Made by a program: the position numbers and the translations under genes. The notes under the pieces are model-generated. The model was not told the origin of the DNA. It did no database searches and was given only the letters and a program-made list of their open reading frames with translations. Positions 29,055-40,590 of a DNA stretch of 58,735 nucleotides are shown piece after piece (position 1 is the first letter of the stretch; the number at the start of each line of letters is the position of its first letter). The stretch covers positions 1-58,735 of the forward strand of contig NZ_JADDUM010000154.1 of NCBI RefSeq assembly GCF_015163715.1, given 5' to 3'. The stretch comes from Pseudomonas cyclaminis (GTDB taxonomy: Bacteria > Pseudomonadota > Gammaproteobacteria > Pseudomonadales > Pseudomonadaceae).

Positions 29055-30029
29055 ATGCCCTATCGAAACCGTTCGGCACTGCCAGCATTGTGCCTGTCGC
29101 TGCTGTTTACCAGTGCCTTTTCTGTACAGGCTGCTGACGCCCCCGCTCCGGCTGCCGAAAAACCTGTCGAGCGCCAACCCCTGCTTGAGCGCAGCCAGGA
29201 AGACGCCAGCGCGCTGGAGCGCACGATACCGCAGCAGGAACAGCAACAACTGCAGGCCGGCAGCGACTCATTTCTCGCCCTGTGGAAACCGGCCAACAGC
29301 GCCGAACCCGAAGGCGTGGTGATTATCGTACCCGGCAGCGGTGAAAGTGCTGACTGGCCGCAAGCAATCGGCCCGTTGCGACGCAAATTGCCGGACGCCA
29401 ATTGGGGCAGTCTCAGTCTGTCGTTGCCGGATGTGAGCGTCGACACCCTGCCGCCGCGCGTGATGGAAGCCCCCAAGGCCACCGTCGACACCAGCAGTAA
29501 GGACGCGAGCACCGCCGACAAACCGATCGAACAAGCCGCCAGCGCCGAAGCCGAAGGCACCGATCCGTCAGTGGTGCCGGGTGTCGACGAGCAAGACAAG
29601 ACCGACGCCTCGCGCATCTTTGACCGCATTGACGCGGCCGTGGCCTTTGCCCAGACCCAGAGCGCACGCAGTGTGGTGCTGGTGGGCCATGGCACCGGCG
29701 CGTGGTGGGCTGCACGTTACCTGAGCGAGAAACAGCCGTCCCAAGTGCAGAAGTTTGTGATGGTCGCGGCGCAGACGCCTAACGGGCGTCATCCGGATGT
29801 GCAGCAACTGGCGCCCGGCCTGAAACTGCCGACTGCCGATGTCTACTATCAAGACAGCGCCCAGGCACGCAAAAACGCCCAGGCCCGTGCCCAGGCAGCC
29901 AAGCGATTGAAGAACGATGGCTACAAGCAGGTGTCACTGAAGACCTTGCCCGGCAACAGCGCGGCGGAACAGGAGCAGTTGTATCGCAGGATTCGCGGGT
30001 GGTTGAGCCCGCAGGCCAGCACAGACTGA
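29055..30029 (+). CDS. DUF3530 / alpha-beta hydrolase-like exported protein
   Basis: A 324-residue protein with a signal peptide ending VQA (about residue 26), a Pro/Ala/Glu-rich spacer, then an alpha/beta-hydrolase-like region with VIIVPGSGESADW (about residues 89-101), an Asp/Ala/Ser-rich insertion, and VVLVGHGTGAWWAARYL (about 213-229). The GHGTG elbow has Gly/Thr where a lipase would have Ser, so catalysis by the usual serine is doubtful. Function is unknown. It is divergent from the sensor kinase gene. Confidence 0.78.
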   Translation: MPYRNRSALPALCLSLLFTSAFSVQAADAPAPAAEKPVERQPLLERSQEDASALERTIPQQEQQQLQAGSDSFLALWKPANSAEPEGVVIIVPGSGESADWPQAIGPLRRKLPDANWGSLSLSLPDVSVDTLPPRVMEAPKATVDTSSKDASTADKPIEQAASAEAEGTDPSVVPGVDEQDKTDASRIFDRIDAAVAFAQTQSARSVVLVGHGTGAWWAARYLSEKQPSQVQKFVMVAAQTPNGRHPDVQQLAPGLKLPTADVYYQDSAQARKNAQARAQAAKRLKNDGYKQVSLKTLPGNSAAEQEQLYRRIRGWLSPQASTD

Positions 30030-30061
30030 GGATCAGCCACATCTCTGTGGACTGGCACACC

Positions 30062-30090
30062 GCTATCGGGGGCAAGCCCCCTCCCACATT
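30062..30090. repeat. REP half-element (CTATCGGGGGCAAGC...CCTCCCAC)
   Basis: The sequence from GCTATCGGGGGCAAGCCCCC to TCCCACATT is one arm of the REPIN family seen at 12350-12442, placed between the convergent DUF3530 and TerB/DnaJ genes. Confidence 0.8.
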
Positions 30091-30111
30091 CGTCTACGGT
30101 TATGCGTGAAT

Positions 30112-30879
30112 CTAACGAAAATCCCGGCGCTCGCGAATCAACGCATAGGCGTTGTGCAGCTCGCGAGTGCGCTCGGTGGCCTCACGCACTTGCGTGGGGG
30201 TGGCGCCACTGCCGGCGACTTTATCCGGGTGGTGGCGGCTGAGCAGCCGACGGTAGGCGCGCTTGATTACCGACGGTTCGGTGGTGGCGGTTACACCAAG
30301 CAAGCGTAGCGCGTCCTGATAACTGCCGCCGCGATTGACCAGCGTCTTGCGCTCGGGTGTGTAGTCCGCCGCCAAGGCCTTAAGCTGCTGCGGTGTCCAG
30401 CCCAACCACTTGCCCCACAAGTCGATCAGGTCGCGCTCGGCATCATCCGCCCTGCCGTCCGCCCAGACCATCCGCCAACAGGCGCGCAACACACCTTCCG
30501 CTGCATGGGGCTGGGCCTTGAGCACACGCAGATAACTGCGCATACGGTCGGAGCCAGATTTACCCCGATTGAACGCGGCAATCGCGCGGCGCTGCGCGGA
30601 CTCGGTCATGTCCAGCGAACGCATCTCCTGTCGCGCCTGCTGGATGTGCCCGTCCACCACGCGCCCGTTGCTTTTGGCCAGGCGCCCGAGCAATACAAAC
30701 AACAACTCATCATTGCGCAGTACCGGACGACCGCCCATGCGCTCGCGCAGCTGAGCCCAGCTGTGCAGTTGCATTCGACGGTCCAAGGCCTGGCCCAGCA
30801 ATGCGCCCAACAAGGCCCCCGGAATACTGGCAATGGCGAAGCCAGCCCCGGCGCCGATCAGCGTCCCTGGCCACAACAT
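30112..30879 (-). CDS. TerB/DnaJ co-chaperone (DjlA-like)
   Basis: A 255-residue protein with an N-terminal Gly/Ala-rich hydrophobic hairpin (about residues 5-30, probable membrane anchor), a TerB-like helical region (about 55-175; RNDELLFVLLGRLAKSNGRV, WRMVWADGRADDAERDLI), and a C-terminal J domain with the HPD motif in SRHHPDKV (about 220). This is the layout of DjlA, which stimulates DnaK at the membrane. It lies 1 base downstream of murU on the same strand and may be co-transcribed with it. Confidence 0.87.
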   Translation of the reverse strand: MLWPGTLIGAGAGFAIASIPGALLGALLGQALDRRMQLHSWAQLRERMGGRPVLRNDELLFVLLGRLAKSNGRVVDGHIQQARQEMRSLDMTESAQRRAIAAFNRGKSGSDRMRSYLRVLKAQPHAAEGVLRACWRMVWADGRADDAERDLIDLWGKWLGWTPQQLKALAADYTPERKTLVNRGGSYQDALRLLGVTATTEPSVIKRAYRRLLSRHHPDKVAGSGATPTQVREATERTRELHNAYALIRERRDFR

Positions 30880-30880
30880 A

Positions 30881-32577
<1,697 letters not shown>

Positions 32578-32707
32578 TACAAGGGTCTCCGACGGCGCTA
32601 GCCGTCAAGCGGGGCATGCTTTATTATCACGCATCTTTTTCAGACCATCGAGAGGCGTGCGGCCCAAACCGCGGGCAGATGGCACGCAGGAAGCCCGGAC
32701 TAATAAG

Positions 32708-35521
32708 ATGGCATTGAAATCCCCCGCGTTTCGTAGAAAATTTCCGTTGCTGGTAACCGGCAGTCTGCTGGCCATGCAACCCTTCGCCACCTCATTCGTG
32801 GTCGCCGCGGAACAGTATGACTGCTCAGTCTCTGCTTCGGGTGCCTGGGATTGCGCGCCGAAAACCGCCGCCGCCCCATTGCCACCGCGCCCGGTGCATG
32901 ACGGCGCTGCCGTCAGCTCGGCCAACAGCACGGCGCAGGCCGATGCTGGTGGCAGTGCCGCGGCCGAACCCAAGACTGCACTGGTCACCGAATCCAAGGG
33001 CCGTGGCCTGCGCTCGCGCAGCGCCGACTACAGCCACTTGGACTGGGTACCTCGCGAAAAGTTGACCGCAGCCCAGTTGGCCGAAACCGGTCCTTATTGC
33101 GGTGGTGCGTACATCGAGCCGCCTCGTCCTGGCATGAACGACAAGACGGACAAGAGCGATGCGCCGACCTTCATCGGTGCCAAGGCCTCTCGTTACGAGC
33201 AGGAACAACAAGTCGCAACCCTGGCCGGTGACGTTGTCATGCGCCAGGGAAGCATGCAGCTTGAAGCCGAAGAAGCCAGCCTGTACCAGGCCGAAAGCCG
33301 CGGCGAGCTGAACGGCAACGTACGACTGCGCGACAACGGTGCACTGATCGTCGGCGACCACGCCCAGGTTCAACTGGACACCGGTGCGGCGCAGATCGAC
33401 AACGCCGAATACGTAATGCACAAGTCACGTATCCGCGGTAACGCGCTGTACGCCAAGCGTGCCGAAAACGCGATCATCCGCCTCAAGGACGGTACGTACA
33501 CCACCTGCGAGCCGGACAGCAACGCCTGGCAACTCAGGGGCAACAACATCACGTTGAACCCGGCCACCGGTTTCGGTACGGCCACCAATGCGACGTTGCG
33601 GATCAAGAACATCCCGATCCTGTACACCCCGTATATCTATTTCCCGATCGACGACCGTCGTCAGTCCGGCTTCCTGCCGCCGAGCTTCAGCACCGGCAAC
33701 GAAACCGGCTTCACCCTGGTCACGCCGTACTACTTCAACCTGGCGCCGAACTACGACGCCACGTTGTACCCGCAATACATGACCAAGCGCGGCATGATGA
33801 TGGAAGGCGAATTCCGCTACCTCACCAAGTCCAGCGAAGGCCAGTTCGGCGGCGCGTACCTCAACGACGACAACGACGAACGCAAGCTGCAGACCGATTA
33901 CGAAAAAACCCGCTATATGCTCAATTGGCAGCATAAAGGTGGGCTGGATTCGCGTGTACTGACCCAGGTCGACTACACAAAGATCAGCGACCCTTATTAC
34001 TTCCAGGACCTCAAGTCCTACCAGGAAGGCGTCGAGAGCCAGGACTACGTCAACCAGCAGGGTTCCGTGAGTTATCGCGGCGACTCCTACCAGGCACGCT
34101 TGAATGTCCAGGCTTATCAGCTGGCCACGATCTCCCAGATCACGCCTTACGACCGACTGCCTCAGATCACCTTCAATGGTCAGCTGCCCTACCACCCAGG
34201 TGGTTTGAACTTCAGCTACGAGACCGAAGCAGTTCGGTTTGAACGCAGCCTGGAAAGCGGCAACTTCATCAACGAAAATGGTGATTCCGAACGTCGCCTG
34301 GACACCTACGTCAACGGCCTGACCCGCGCAAACGGTACTCGCCTGAACGTAGCGCCAGCTGTCTCCTACCCGATGAACTGGACCTACGGCTTTGTGACGC
34401 CGAAGCTTAAGTACGTCTACACCAAGTACGATCTTGACCTGGACAACAAAGGCAAGAACGACATCATCGCTGCACAAGCTGCAGCGGCGACAGCTGGCAC
34501 CCAATATACCGGCGGCACGTTCAAAAGCTCCCAGGACCGTGCAATTCCTGTAGCCAGCGTAGACAGCGGCCTGTATTTCGACCGCAATACCAACTGGTTC
34601 GGCAAAGACTATCGCCAGACCCTTGAGCCACGTGCGTTCTATCTGTACGTACCGAACAAGGACCAAAGCGATATTCCGGTGTTCGACACCAGCGAAACCT
34701 CGTTCAGCTACGCGTCGCTGTTCCGCGACAACCGCTTCAGCGGCTCCGACCGTATCGGCGATGAAAACAAGCTGTCCCTGGGCTTGACCAGCCGCTGGAT
34801 CGAAGAAAACGGCTTCGAGCGTCAACGTGTAGCCGTGGGCCAGGCGCTGTATTTCAAGGACCGTGAAGTGCAACTGCCAGGCATCCTGGCCGCCGACCGT
34901 GCCGATGCACAGTCTGACGTATCGCCGGTTGCCCTGGACTACGAGTTCCGCTTCGACCGCGACTGGCGCGCCACTGCCAACTACAACTGGGACACCGAGG
35001 AGCACAGCCCTCGCTCCGGCAGCGCGATGCTTCACTACCAGCCTGAGAACGACCCGAACAAGATCATCAACGTCGGTTATCGCTATCGTAACGACCAGGT
35101 CGTCTACAACCAGCTGACCGGCAAATGGCAGTTCGGTGGCGACTACGGCACACCAGGCTCGGCGAACTACGTGAAGGATTACTACAAAATCCAACAACAC
35201 GACTTCTCGATGATGTGGCCGATCATTCCCCAGTGGAACCTGATCACCCGCTGGCAGTATGACTACGCACGCAACCGTACCCTGGAAGCCTTCGGTGGTT
35301 TCGAGTACGACAACTGCTGCTGGAAACTGCGCGTCATCAACCGTTACTGGGTTTCCAACGACGAATACAGCCAGATCGCCCCGCTGAACGAAAAGGGTGA
35401 CCACGGGCTCTTCCTGCAAATCGTCCTCAAAGGACTCGGCGGCCTGACCGGCGCCAAGGTAGAGAGCTTCCTCGACAAAGGCATTGAAGGTTATCGTGAA
35501 CGTGAAGACCAAGCTTTCTGA
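32708..35521 (+). CDS. lptD: LPS-assembly outer-membrane protein LptD
   Basis: Inserts lipopolysaccharide into the outer leaflet of the outer membrane together with LptE. The 937-residue product has a signal peptide (to about residue 34, ending VAAEQ), an N-terminal cysteine pair region ([13 protein letters not shown]), an OstA/LptA-type jelly-roll (about 175-290; [20 protein letters not shown]), and a large beta-barrel. Paired cysteines NCC near the C-terminus fit the inter-domain disulfides needed for function. The start MALKSPAFR at 32708 follows GATAAG-type context; the longer open frame runs into amgK. It overlaps surA by 26 bases. Confidence 0.96.
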   Translation: MALKSPAFRRKFPLLVTGSLLAMQPFATSFVVAAEQYDCSVSASGAWDCAPKTAAAPLPPRPVHDGAAVSSANSTAQADAGGSAAAEPKTALVTESKGRGLRSRSADYSHLDWVPREKLTAAQLAETGPYCGGAYIEPPRPGMNDKTDKSDAPTFIGAKASRYEQEQQVATLAGDVVMRQGSMQLEAEEASLYQAESRGELNGNVRLRDNGALIVGDHAQVQLDTGAAQIDNAEYVMHKSRIRGNALYAKRAENAIIRLKDGTYTTCEPDSNAWQLRGNNITLNPATGFGTATNATLRIKNIPILYTPYIYFPIDDRRQSGFLPPSFSTGNETGFTLVTPYYFNLAPNYDATLYPQYMTKRGMMMEGEFRYLTKSSEGQFGGAYLNDDNDERKLQTDYEKTRYMLNWQHKGGLDSRVLTQVDYTKISDPYYFQDLKSYQEGVESQDYVNQQGSVSYRGDSYQARLNVQAYQLATISQITPYDRLPQITFNGQLPYHPGGLNFSYETEAVRFERSLESGNFINENGDSERRLDTYVNGLTRANGTRLNVAPAVSYPMNWTYGFVTPKLKYVYTKYDLDLDNKGKNDIIAAQAAAATAGTQYTGGTFKSSQDRAIPVASVDSGLYFDRNTNWFGKDYRQTLEPRAFYLYVPNKDQSDIPVFDTSETSFSYASLFRDNRFSGSDRIGDENKLSLGLTSRWIEENGFERQRVAVGQALYFKDREVQLPGILAADRADAQSDVSPVALDYEFRFDRDWRATANYNWDTEEHSPRSGSAMLHYQPENDPNKIINVGYRYRNDQVVYNQLTGKWQFGGDYGTPGSANYVKDYYKIQQHDFSMMWPIIPQWNLITRWQYDYARNRTLEAFGGFEYDNCCWKLRVINRYWVSNDEYSQIAPLNEKGDHGLFLQIVLKGLGGLTGAKVESFLDKGIEGYREREDQAF

Positions 35522-36836
35522 TTGTCTGCGCCCGCTAGTGCTGGGCGCACTGTTCCTGGGGACCGTATCGGCACACGCTGCGGTTCAACAGCTGGACAAG
35601 GTTGTGGCCATCGTCGATAACGACGTGATCATGCAGAGCCAACTGGACCAACGCGTCAAGGAAGTTCAGCAAACCATCGCCAAGCGTGGCGGTGGTGTGC
35701 CGCCTACCAGCGTCTTGGACCAACAGGTATTGGAACGTCTGATCGTCGAAAACCTGCAACTGCAGATCGGCGATCGCTCCGGCATCCGAATTTCGGACGA
35801 AGAGCTGAACCAGGCTGTAGGCACCATTGCTCAACGCAACAACATGAGCATCGATCAGTTCCGCGCCGCCCTGGCTCACGACGGTCTCTCCTATGAAGAC
35901 GCTCGTGACCAGATCCGCCGCGAGATGATCATCAGCCGTGTGCGTCAGCGCCGTGTGGCCGAGCGGGTTCAGGTATCGGAACAGGAAGTGAAAAACTTCC
36001 TGGCGTCGGACCTGGGCAAGATGCAGCTTTCCGAAGAATTGCACCTGGCCAATATCCTGATCCCAACCCCGGACAGCGCGAACTCCGAGCAGCTCAATGC
36101 GGCCGCCGCCAAAACCCAGGCGATCTATGATCGCCTGAAAGGTGGCGCTGATTTTGCCCAGATGGCGATTGCCCAGTCCGGTAGCGACAACGCCCTTGAA
36201 GGCGGTGACATGGGCTGGCGTAAAGCCGCCCAGTTGCCACCTCCATTTGACCGCGAGCTGAGCGCCATGGAAGTGGGTGGTATTACCCAGCCAGCGCGTA
36301 CCCCAGGTGGCTTCATCATCCTGAAGTTGCTGGAACGTCGCGGTGGCGAGACTTCGCTGAAAGACGAAGTTCACGTTCGTCATATCCTGGTCAAACCAAG
36401 CGAGATCCGCACCGAAGCACAAACTAAGGAACTGGCCCAGAAGATCTATGACCGCATCGAAGGCGGTGAAGACTTCGCCACCCTGGCCAAGAGCTTTTCG
36501 GAAGACCCAGGTTCGGCCCTCAACGGCGGCGACCTGAACTGGATCGACCCGAAAGCCCTGGTGCCGGAGTTCCAGCAGGTGATGGCCGATACGCCGCAAG
36601 GCGTGCTGTCCAAGCCGTTCAAGACCCAATATGGCTGGCATGTACTGGAAGTCCTTGGCCGTCGCGCCACCGACAACACCAGCCAGGCCCGCGAGCAACA
36701 AGCACTGAACGTACTGCGTAACCGCAAATACGACGAAGAGCTGCAAACGTGGTTGCGCCAGATCCGTGACGAAGCCTACGTGGAAAACAAGCTGCCAGGC
36801 GCCGAGCAAACAGGCACCGACCAGGCAGTACAGTGA
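35496..36836 (+). CDS. surA: Periplasmic chaperone and peptidyl-prolyl isomerase SurA
   Basis: Escorts unfolded outer-membrane proteins, including LptD, through the periplasm. The 446-residue protein has a signal peptide (to about residue 29, ending AHAA), an N-terminal chaperone domain (about 30-170), two parvulin domains (about 180-280 and 290-395; LANILIPTP..., [11 protein letters not shown]...) and a C-terminal helix. It begins at GTG with GAAGG 5 bases upstream, and this start overlaps the end of lptD, giving coupling. The TTG at 35484 is less likely. Confidence 0.95.
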   Translation: MNVKTKLSDCLRPLVLGALFLGTVSAHAAVQQLDKVVAIVDNDVIMQSQLDQRVKEVQQTIAKRGGGVPPTSVLDQQVLERLIVENLQLQIGDRSGIRISDEELNQAVGTIAQRNNMSIDQFRAALAHDGLSYEDARDQIRREMIISRVRQRRVAERVQVSEQEVKNFLASDLGKMQLSEELHLANILIPTPDSANSEQLNAAAAKTQAIYDRLKGGADFAQMAIAQSGSDNALEGGDMGWRKAAQLPPPFDRELSAMEVGGITQPARTPGGFIILKLLERRGGETSLKDEVHVRHILVKPSEIRTEAQTKELAQKIYDRIEGGEDFATLAKSFSEDPGSALNGGDLNWIDPKALVPEFQQVMADTPQGVLSKPFKTQYGWHVLEVLGRRATDNTSQAREQQALNVLRNRKYDEELQTWLRQIRDEAYVENKLPGAEQTGTDQAVQ

Positions 36837-37822
36837 AACCCCAGCGTTTCGCGGTAACACCCGGCGAGCCGGCCGGCATAGGTCCAGACCTGTGCCTGCT
36901 GCTCGCCTCGCAGCCTCAGCCACATCCCCTGATTGCCATCACCAGTCGCGACCTGCTCATTGAGCGGGCTGCGCAACTGGGTGTGGCTGTCAACCTGCTG
37001 GACGTGGCGCCGGGCAACTGGCCCGACCAGCCTGCGCCAGCCGGTAGCCTGTATGTGTGGGATACCCCACTTGCAGCCAAGGTGGTTGCCGGGCAACTGG
37101 ACAAAGCCAATGCGGCGTTCGTGCTGGAAACCCTGACCCGCGCCGGGCAAGGCTGCATTGACGGCGACTTCGCAGGCATGATTACGGCCCCGGTGCACAA
37201 GGGAGTGATCAACGAATCCGGCATCGCCTTTTCCGGCCATACCGAATTCCTCGCTGACCTGACCCACACCGAACAAGTCGTGATGATGCTGGCAACTCAC
37301 GGCCTGCGGGTTGCACTGGTGACCACGCACCTGCCGCTGCGTGAGATTGCCGATGCCATTACCGCTGAACGCGTGGAGCGCGTCACGCGCATCCTGCACG
37401 CCGATCTACAGCAAAAATTCGGCATCGCCCAACCGCGCATCCTGGTCTGCGGGCTCAACCCCCATGCCGGTGAAGGCGGCCATTTGGGCCATGAAGAAAT
37501 CGACATCATCGAACCCACCCTGGAGCGTCTGCGCCAAGAAGGCATGGACCTGCGTGGCCCACTGCCAGCGGACACTCTGTTTACCCCCAAATATCTGGAG
37601 CACTGCGACGCAGTGCTGGCGATGTACCATGACCAGGGGCTGCCGGTGCTGAAATACAAAGGCTTCGGCGCCGCCGTCAACGTGACACTGGGCCTGCCGA
37701 TCATCCGCACGTCCGTCGACCATGGCACTGCCCTGGACCTGGCGGGCAGCGGCAAGATCGATACCGGCAGCCTGCGCGTGGCCCTGGAAACCGCCTATCA
37801 GATGGCCGAGACCCGTATATGA
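36833..37822 (+). CDS. pdxA: 4-hydroxythreonine-4-phosphate dehydrogenase
   Basis: An NAD-dependent enzyme of pyridoxal phosphate synthesis. The 329-residue protein has [11 protein letters not shown] (about residues 9-19) and the metal-binding histidines in TTHLPLREI (about 165), [13 protein letters not shown] (about 205-217) and MYHDQGLP (about 264-271). It starts with GTG within the surA stop (4-base overlap) and overlaps rsmA by 4 bases, so the run surA-pdxA-rsmA is translationally coupled. Confidence 0.96.
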   Translation: MKPQRFAVTPGEPAGIGPDLCLLLASQPQPHPLIAITSRDLLIERAAQLGVAVNLLDVAPGNWPDQPAPAGSLYVWDTPLAAKVVAGQLDKANAAFVLETLTRAGQGCIDGDFAGMITAPVHKGVINESGIAFSGHTEFLADLTHTEQVVMMLATHGLRVALVTTHLPLREIADAITAERVERVTRILHADLQQKFGIAQPRILVCGLNPHAGEGGHLGHEEIDIIEPTLERLRQEGMDLRGPLPADTLFTPKYLEHCDAVLAMYHDQGLPVLKYKGFGAAVNVTLGLPIIRTSVDHGTALDLAGSGKIDTGSLRVALETAYQMAETRI

Positions 37823-38631
37823 CTGAGCATTACCAACACCGGGCGCGCAAGCGTTTCGGGCAAAACTTCCTGCACGACGCCGGCGTGATCGACCGCATCC
37901 TGCGCTCCATCCATGCCAAGCCCGAAGACCGCCTGCTGGAAATCGGCCCAGGCCAGGGCGCATTGACCCAAGGCCTGCTGGCCAGCGGGGGCCAACTGGA
38001 CGTGGTTGAACTGGACAAGGATCTGATCCCGATCCTCAACCAGCAGTTCGCCGGCAAATCCAACTTCAACCTGCACCAGGGTGATGCACTGAAGTTCGAC
38101 TTCAACTCCCTCAACGCCGCGCCCAACAGCCTGCGCGTGGTCGGTAACCTGCCGTACAACATCTCTACGCCGCTGATTTTCCACCTGCTGAACAACGCCG
38201 GGATCATCCGCGACATGCACTTCATGCTGCAGAAAGAAGTGGTGGAGCGCCTGGCCGCAGGCCCTGGCGGTGGTGACTGGGGCCGTCTGTCGATCATGGT
38301 CCAGTACCACTGCCGTGTTGAACACCTGTTCAACGTAGGTCCAGGTGCGTTCAATCCGCCACCTAAGGTCGACTCTGCCATCGTCCGCCTGGTGCCACAC
38401 GCCGTGCTGCCGCACCCGGCCAAGGATCACAAGTTGCTGGAGCGCGTGGTGCGCGAGGCGTTCAACCAACGCCGCAAAACCCTGCGCAACACACTCAAAG
38501 CCCTGCTGAGCAACGCCGAAATCGAAGCCGCCGGCGTCGACGGCAGCCTGCGCCCGGAGCAACTGGACCTCGCCGCGTTTGTGCGCCTGGCCGACCAGCT
38601 TGCCATCCAGCCTGCGCCAGCCGCCGACTGA
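37819..38631 (+). CDS. rsmA: 16S rRNA (adenine1518-N6/adenine1519-N6)-dimethyltransferase
   Basis: Dimethylates two adjacent adenosines in helix 45 of 16S rRNA, a late ribosome assembly step (KsgA). The 270-residue protein shows [11 protein letters not shown] (about residues 10-20), the SAM-binding [11 protein letters not shown] (about 42-52), and the catalytic NLPYNISTP (about 112-120), with a C-terminal RNA-binding helical part. It is linked to pdxA by a 4-base overlap. Confidence 0.97.
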   Translation: MTEHYQHRARKRFGQNFLHDAGVIDRILRSIHAKPEDRLLEIGPGQGALTQGLLASGGQLDVVELDKDLIPILNQQFAGKSNFNLHQGDALKFDFNSLNAAPNSLRVVGNLPYNISTPLIFHLLNNAGIIRDMHFMLQKEVVERLAAGPGGGDWGRLSIMVQYHCRVEHLFNVGPGAFNPPPKVDSAIVRLVPHAVLPHPAKDHKLLERVVREAFNQRRKTLRNTLKALLSNAEIEAAGVDGSLRPEQLDLAAFVRLADQLAIQPAPAAD

Positions 38632-38643
38632 AGCACCCAGGCA

Positions 38644-38665
38644 TGGCCAGACACATGTCTGGCCT
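38644..38665. other. Perfect palindromic hairpin between rsmA and apaG
   Basis: GGCCAGAC-ACAT-GTCTGGCC (8-bp stem) lies just after the rsmA stop. No T-run follows. It could be a weak terminator, an RNA processing site or an operator. Confidence 0.55.
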
Positions 38666-38734
38666 AGTGCCCACCTCTTGGCCTAGACTGATCCGCATCT
38701 GCTGTCCTCCGCTTTTGCTTTTAAGGCCTCTTGC

Positions 38735-39115
38735 ATGTCCGATCCTCGCTACCAGATCGACGTCAGCGTCGTCACCCGCTTCCTGGCGGACCAATCGCAA
38801 CCTGAACACAACCGCTTTGCCTTTGCCTACACCATCACGGTGAAGAACAACGGGCTCGTGCCGGCCAAGTTGCTGTCACGTCACTGGGTGATCACCGACG
38901 GTGACGGCCAGGTCGAAGAAGTCCGCGGCGCAGGCGTGGTTGGCCAGCAACCGTTGATCGACATTGGCGCCAGCCACACCTACAGCAGCGGCACGGTGAT
39001 GACCTCCAAGGTCGGCACTATGCAAGGCTCGTATCAGATGAAAGCCACTGACGGCCAACTGTTCGACGCCATCATCAAACCGTTTCGCCTTGCCGTACCG
39101 GGAGCCCTGCACTGA
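38735..39115 (+). CDS. apaG: ApaG protein
   Basis: A 126-residue single-domain protein of the ApaG/F-box-A fold (an Ig-like beta sandwich). Conserved blocks are [19 protein letters not shown] at the start, [11 protein letters not shown] (about 29-39), [28 protein letters not shown] (about 45-72) and [18 protein letters not shown] (about 84-101). Binding of divalent metals has been reported, but no clear function is known. The apaG stop overlaps the apaH start by one base. Confidence 0.94.
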   Translation: MSDPRYQIDVSVVTRFLADQSQPEHNRFAFAYTITVKNNGLVPAKLLSRHWVITDGDGQVEEVRGAGVVGQQPLIDIGASHTYSSGTVMTSKVGTMQGSYQMKATDGQLFDAIIKPFRLAVPGALH

Positions 39116-39966
39116 TGGCGACCTACGCGGTCGGTGACCTGCAAGGCTGCCTGCAACCGCTCAAGTGCCTGCTTGAGCGCGTGGCCTTCGATCCGGCCAA
39201 CGATCGGCTTTGGTTGGTCGGTGACCTGGTCAACCGCGGCCCCGAGTCACTGGAAACCTTGCGCTACCTATATAGCCTGCGTGATTCCCTGGTATGCGTA
39301 CTCGGCAACCACGACCTGCATCTACTGGCGGCCGGCAACAATATCGAGCGCCTGAAAAAGGGCGACACACTGCGGGAAATCCTCGAAGCCCCCGACCGGA
39401 CGGAGTTGCTCGACTGGCTGCGCCGGCAAAAGCTCATGCATTACGACGAAGGCCGTAACATGGCCCTGGTGCATGCGGGTATCCCGCCGCAGTGGACGCT
39501 GAAGAAAGCCCTCAAGTGTGCCGCAGAAGTTGAAAGTGCCCTGGCCGACGACAGCCTGTACACCGCCTACCTCGACGGCATGTACGGCAACGAACCGGTG
39601 AAGTGGGACAACGACCTGACGGGCGTCGCCCGCCTGCGGGTGATCACCAACTACTTTACGCGCATGCGTTTCTGCACCGCCGAGGGCAAGCTGGACCTCA
39701 AGAGCAAGGAAGGCGCCGACACCGCCCTGCCCGGCTACAAGCCCTGGTTCGCCCACAAGGAACGCAAGACCCGTGACACGAAGATCGTCTTCGGCCACTG
39801 GGCGGCGCTGGAAGGCAAGTGCAACGAACCCGGCGTGTTCGCCCTCGACACCGGTTGCGTGTGGGGCGGCGCCATGACCCTGATGAACATCGATACGGGC
39901 GAGCGCCACAGCTGCCAGTGTGAATCTCCCCTTTCCGTTACACCGCAGACCGCAGTCAAGCCTTAG
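39115..39966 (+). CDS. apaH: Bis(5'-nucleosyl)-tetraphosphatase (symmetrical)
   Basis: Hydrolyses Ap4A to two ADP; also removes Np4 caps from RNA in E. coli. The 283-residue metallophosphatase shows GDLQGC (residues 7-12), [10 protein letters not shown] (about 36-45) and LGNHDLH (about 63-69), the canonical metal-binding blocks, with FGHWAALEG near 226. It ends 9 bases before the start of glpE. Confidence 0.96.
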   Translation: MATYAVGDLQGCLQPLKCLLERVAFDPANDRLWLVGDLVNRGPESLETLRYLYSLRDSLVCVLGNHDLHLLAAGNNIERLKKGDTLREILEAPDRTELLDWLRRQKLMHYDEGRNMALVHAGIPPQWTLKKALKCAAEVESALADDSLYTAYLDGMYGNEPVKWDNDLTGVARLRVITNYFTRMRFCTAEGKLDLKSKEGADTALPGYKPWFAHKERKTRDTKIVFGHWAALEGKCNEPGVFALDTGCVWGGAMTLMNIDTGERHSCQCESPLSVTPQTAVKP

Positions 39967-39975
39967 GAGCCTGCC

Positions 39976-40306
39976 ATGAGCGAATTCAAACGTATCCCCC
40001 CCCCAAGAAGCCCAGGCTCTGCGCGAGCGAGGTGCAGTGGTCGTTGACATCCGCGACCAGCCCACTTACGCCGCCGCCCACATCACCGGCGCCCAGCACC
40101 TGGACAACGTCAATATCGCCGACTTCATCCGTGCGGCCGACCTCGACGCGCCACTGATCGTGGCCTGCTACCACGGCAACTCCAGCCAGAGCGCCGCCGC
40201 CTACCTGATCAGCCAGGGTTTCTCCGACGTTTACAGCCTGGACGGTGGTTTTGAGCTGTGGCGTACGACCTATCCTGAGGAAATTTCCTCGGGCGATTCG
40301 CAATAA
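39976..40306 (+). pseudogene. glpE: Thiosulfate sulfurtransferase GlpE, frameshifted at a C9 tract
   Basis: A rhodanese of about 109 residues that transfers sulfur from thiosulfate to cyanide or thioredoxin. The ATG (MSEFKRIPP) is followed by nine C around 39996-40004. Eight would read on into [19 protein letters not shown]. With nine the frame shifts and the remaining 89 codons are open only from a GTG at 40037. The rest, including the active cysteine in [11 protein letters not shown], is intact. The 331-base span is one more than a whole number of codons. It may be a sequencing error, a true defect, or a slippage switch. Confidence 0.85.
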
Positions 40307-40394
40307 TTTTTTTCAAACCCCGCTACCCCGCGTGACGCTTGGGCTCGCGCCGTTTCTGACGAACGGCGCAGGCAAACTAATTGCGTATCGCGCC

Positions 40395-40424
40395 TTGACC
40401 TCCCGGATTCCGAACTATCCTTAA
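40395..40424 (+). promoter_or_regulatory. Candidate sigma-S-type promoter for prkA-yeaH-spoVR
   Basis: TTGACC (40395-40400) is followed by CTATCCTTAA (40415-40424), a 9-of-10 match to the sigma-S extended -10 pattern CTAYRCTTAA. The spacer is 14-15 bases depending on register, slightly short. The position, 167 bases before prkA, and the known RpoS dependence of the homologous E. coli yeaGH operon support it. Confidence 0.5.
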
Positions 40425-40590
40425 GCGCAGGCCATCCGAATCAGGGGAGAGCCGGTACACCGGCGTGCGGGTCATCGGTAGGGTTTAGGGTGTTCTGGGG
40501 GGAAAACGGCCGTTGGCGATTGCCAATGGCTGCCAGCATCGACTGATTGATCCGGCGTCGGCTCCACGTATCGAGCGAGGTGACGACGTC

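Noticed and set aside
32620..32640. Sigma-E-type promoter before lptD
   Set aside because: Homologues are sigma-E controlled in E. coli, but I cannot see GAACTT with TCTGA at proper spacing here.
33425..35512. 695-codon open frame opposite lptD
   Set aside because: Shadow frame of the LptD barrel; low complexity in Val, Gln and Arg, no domains.
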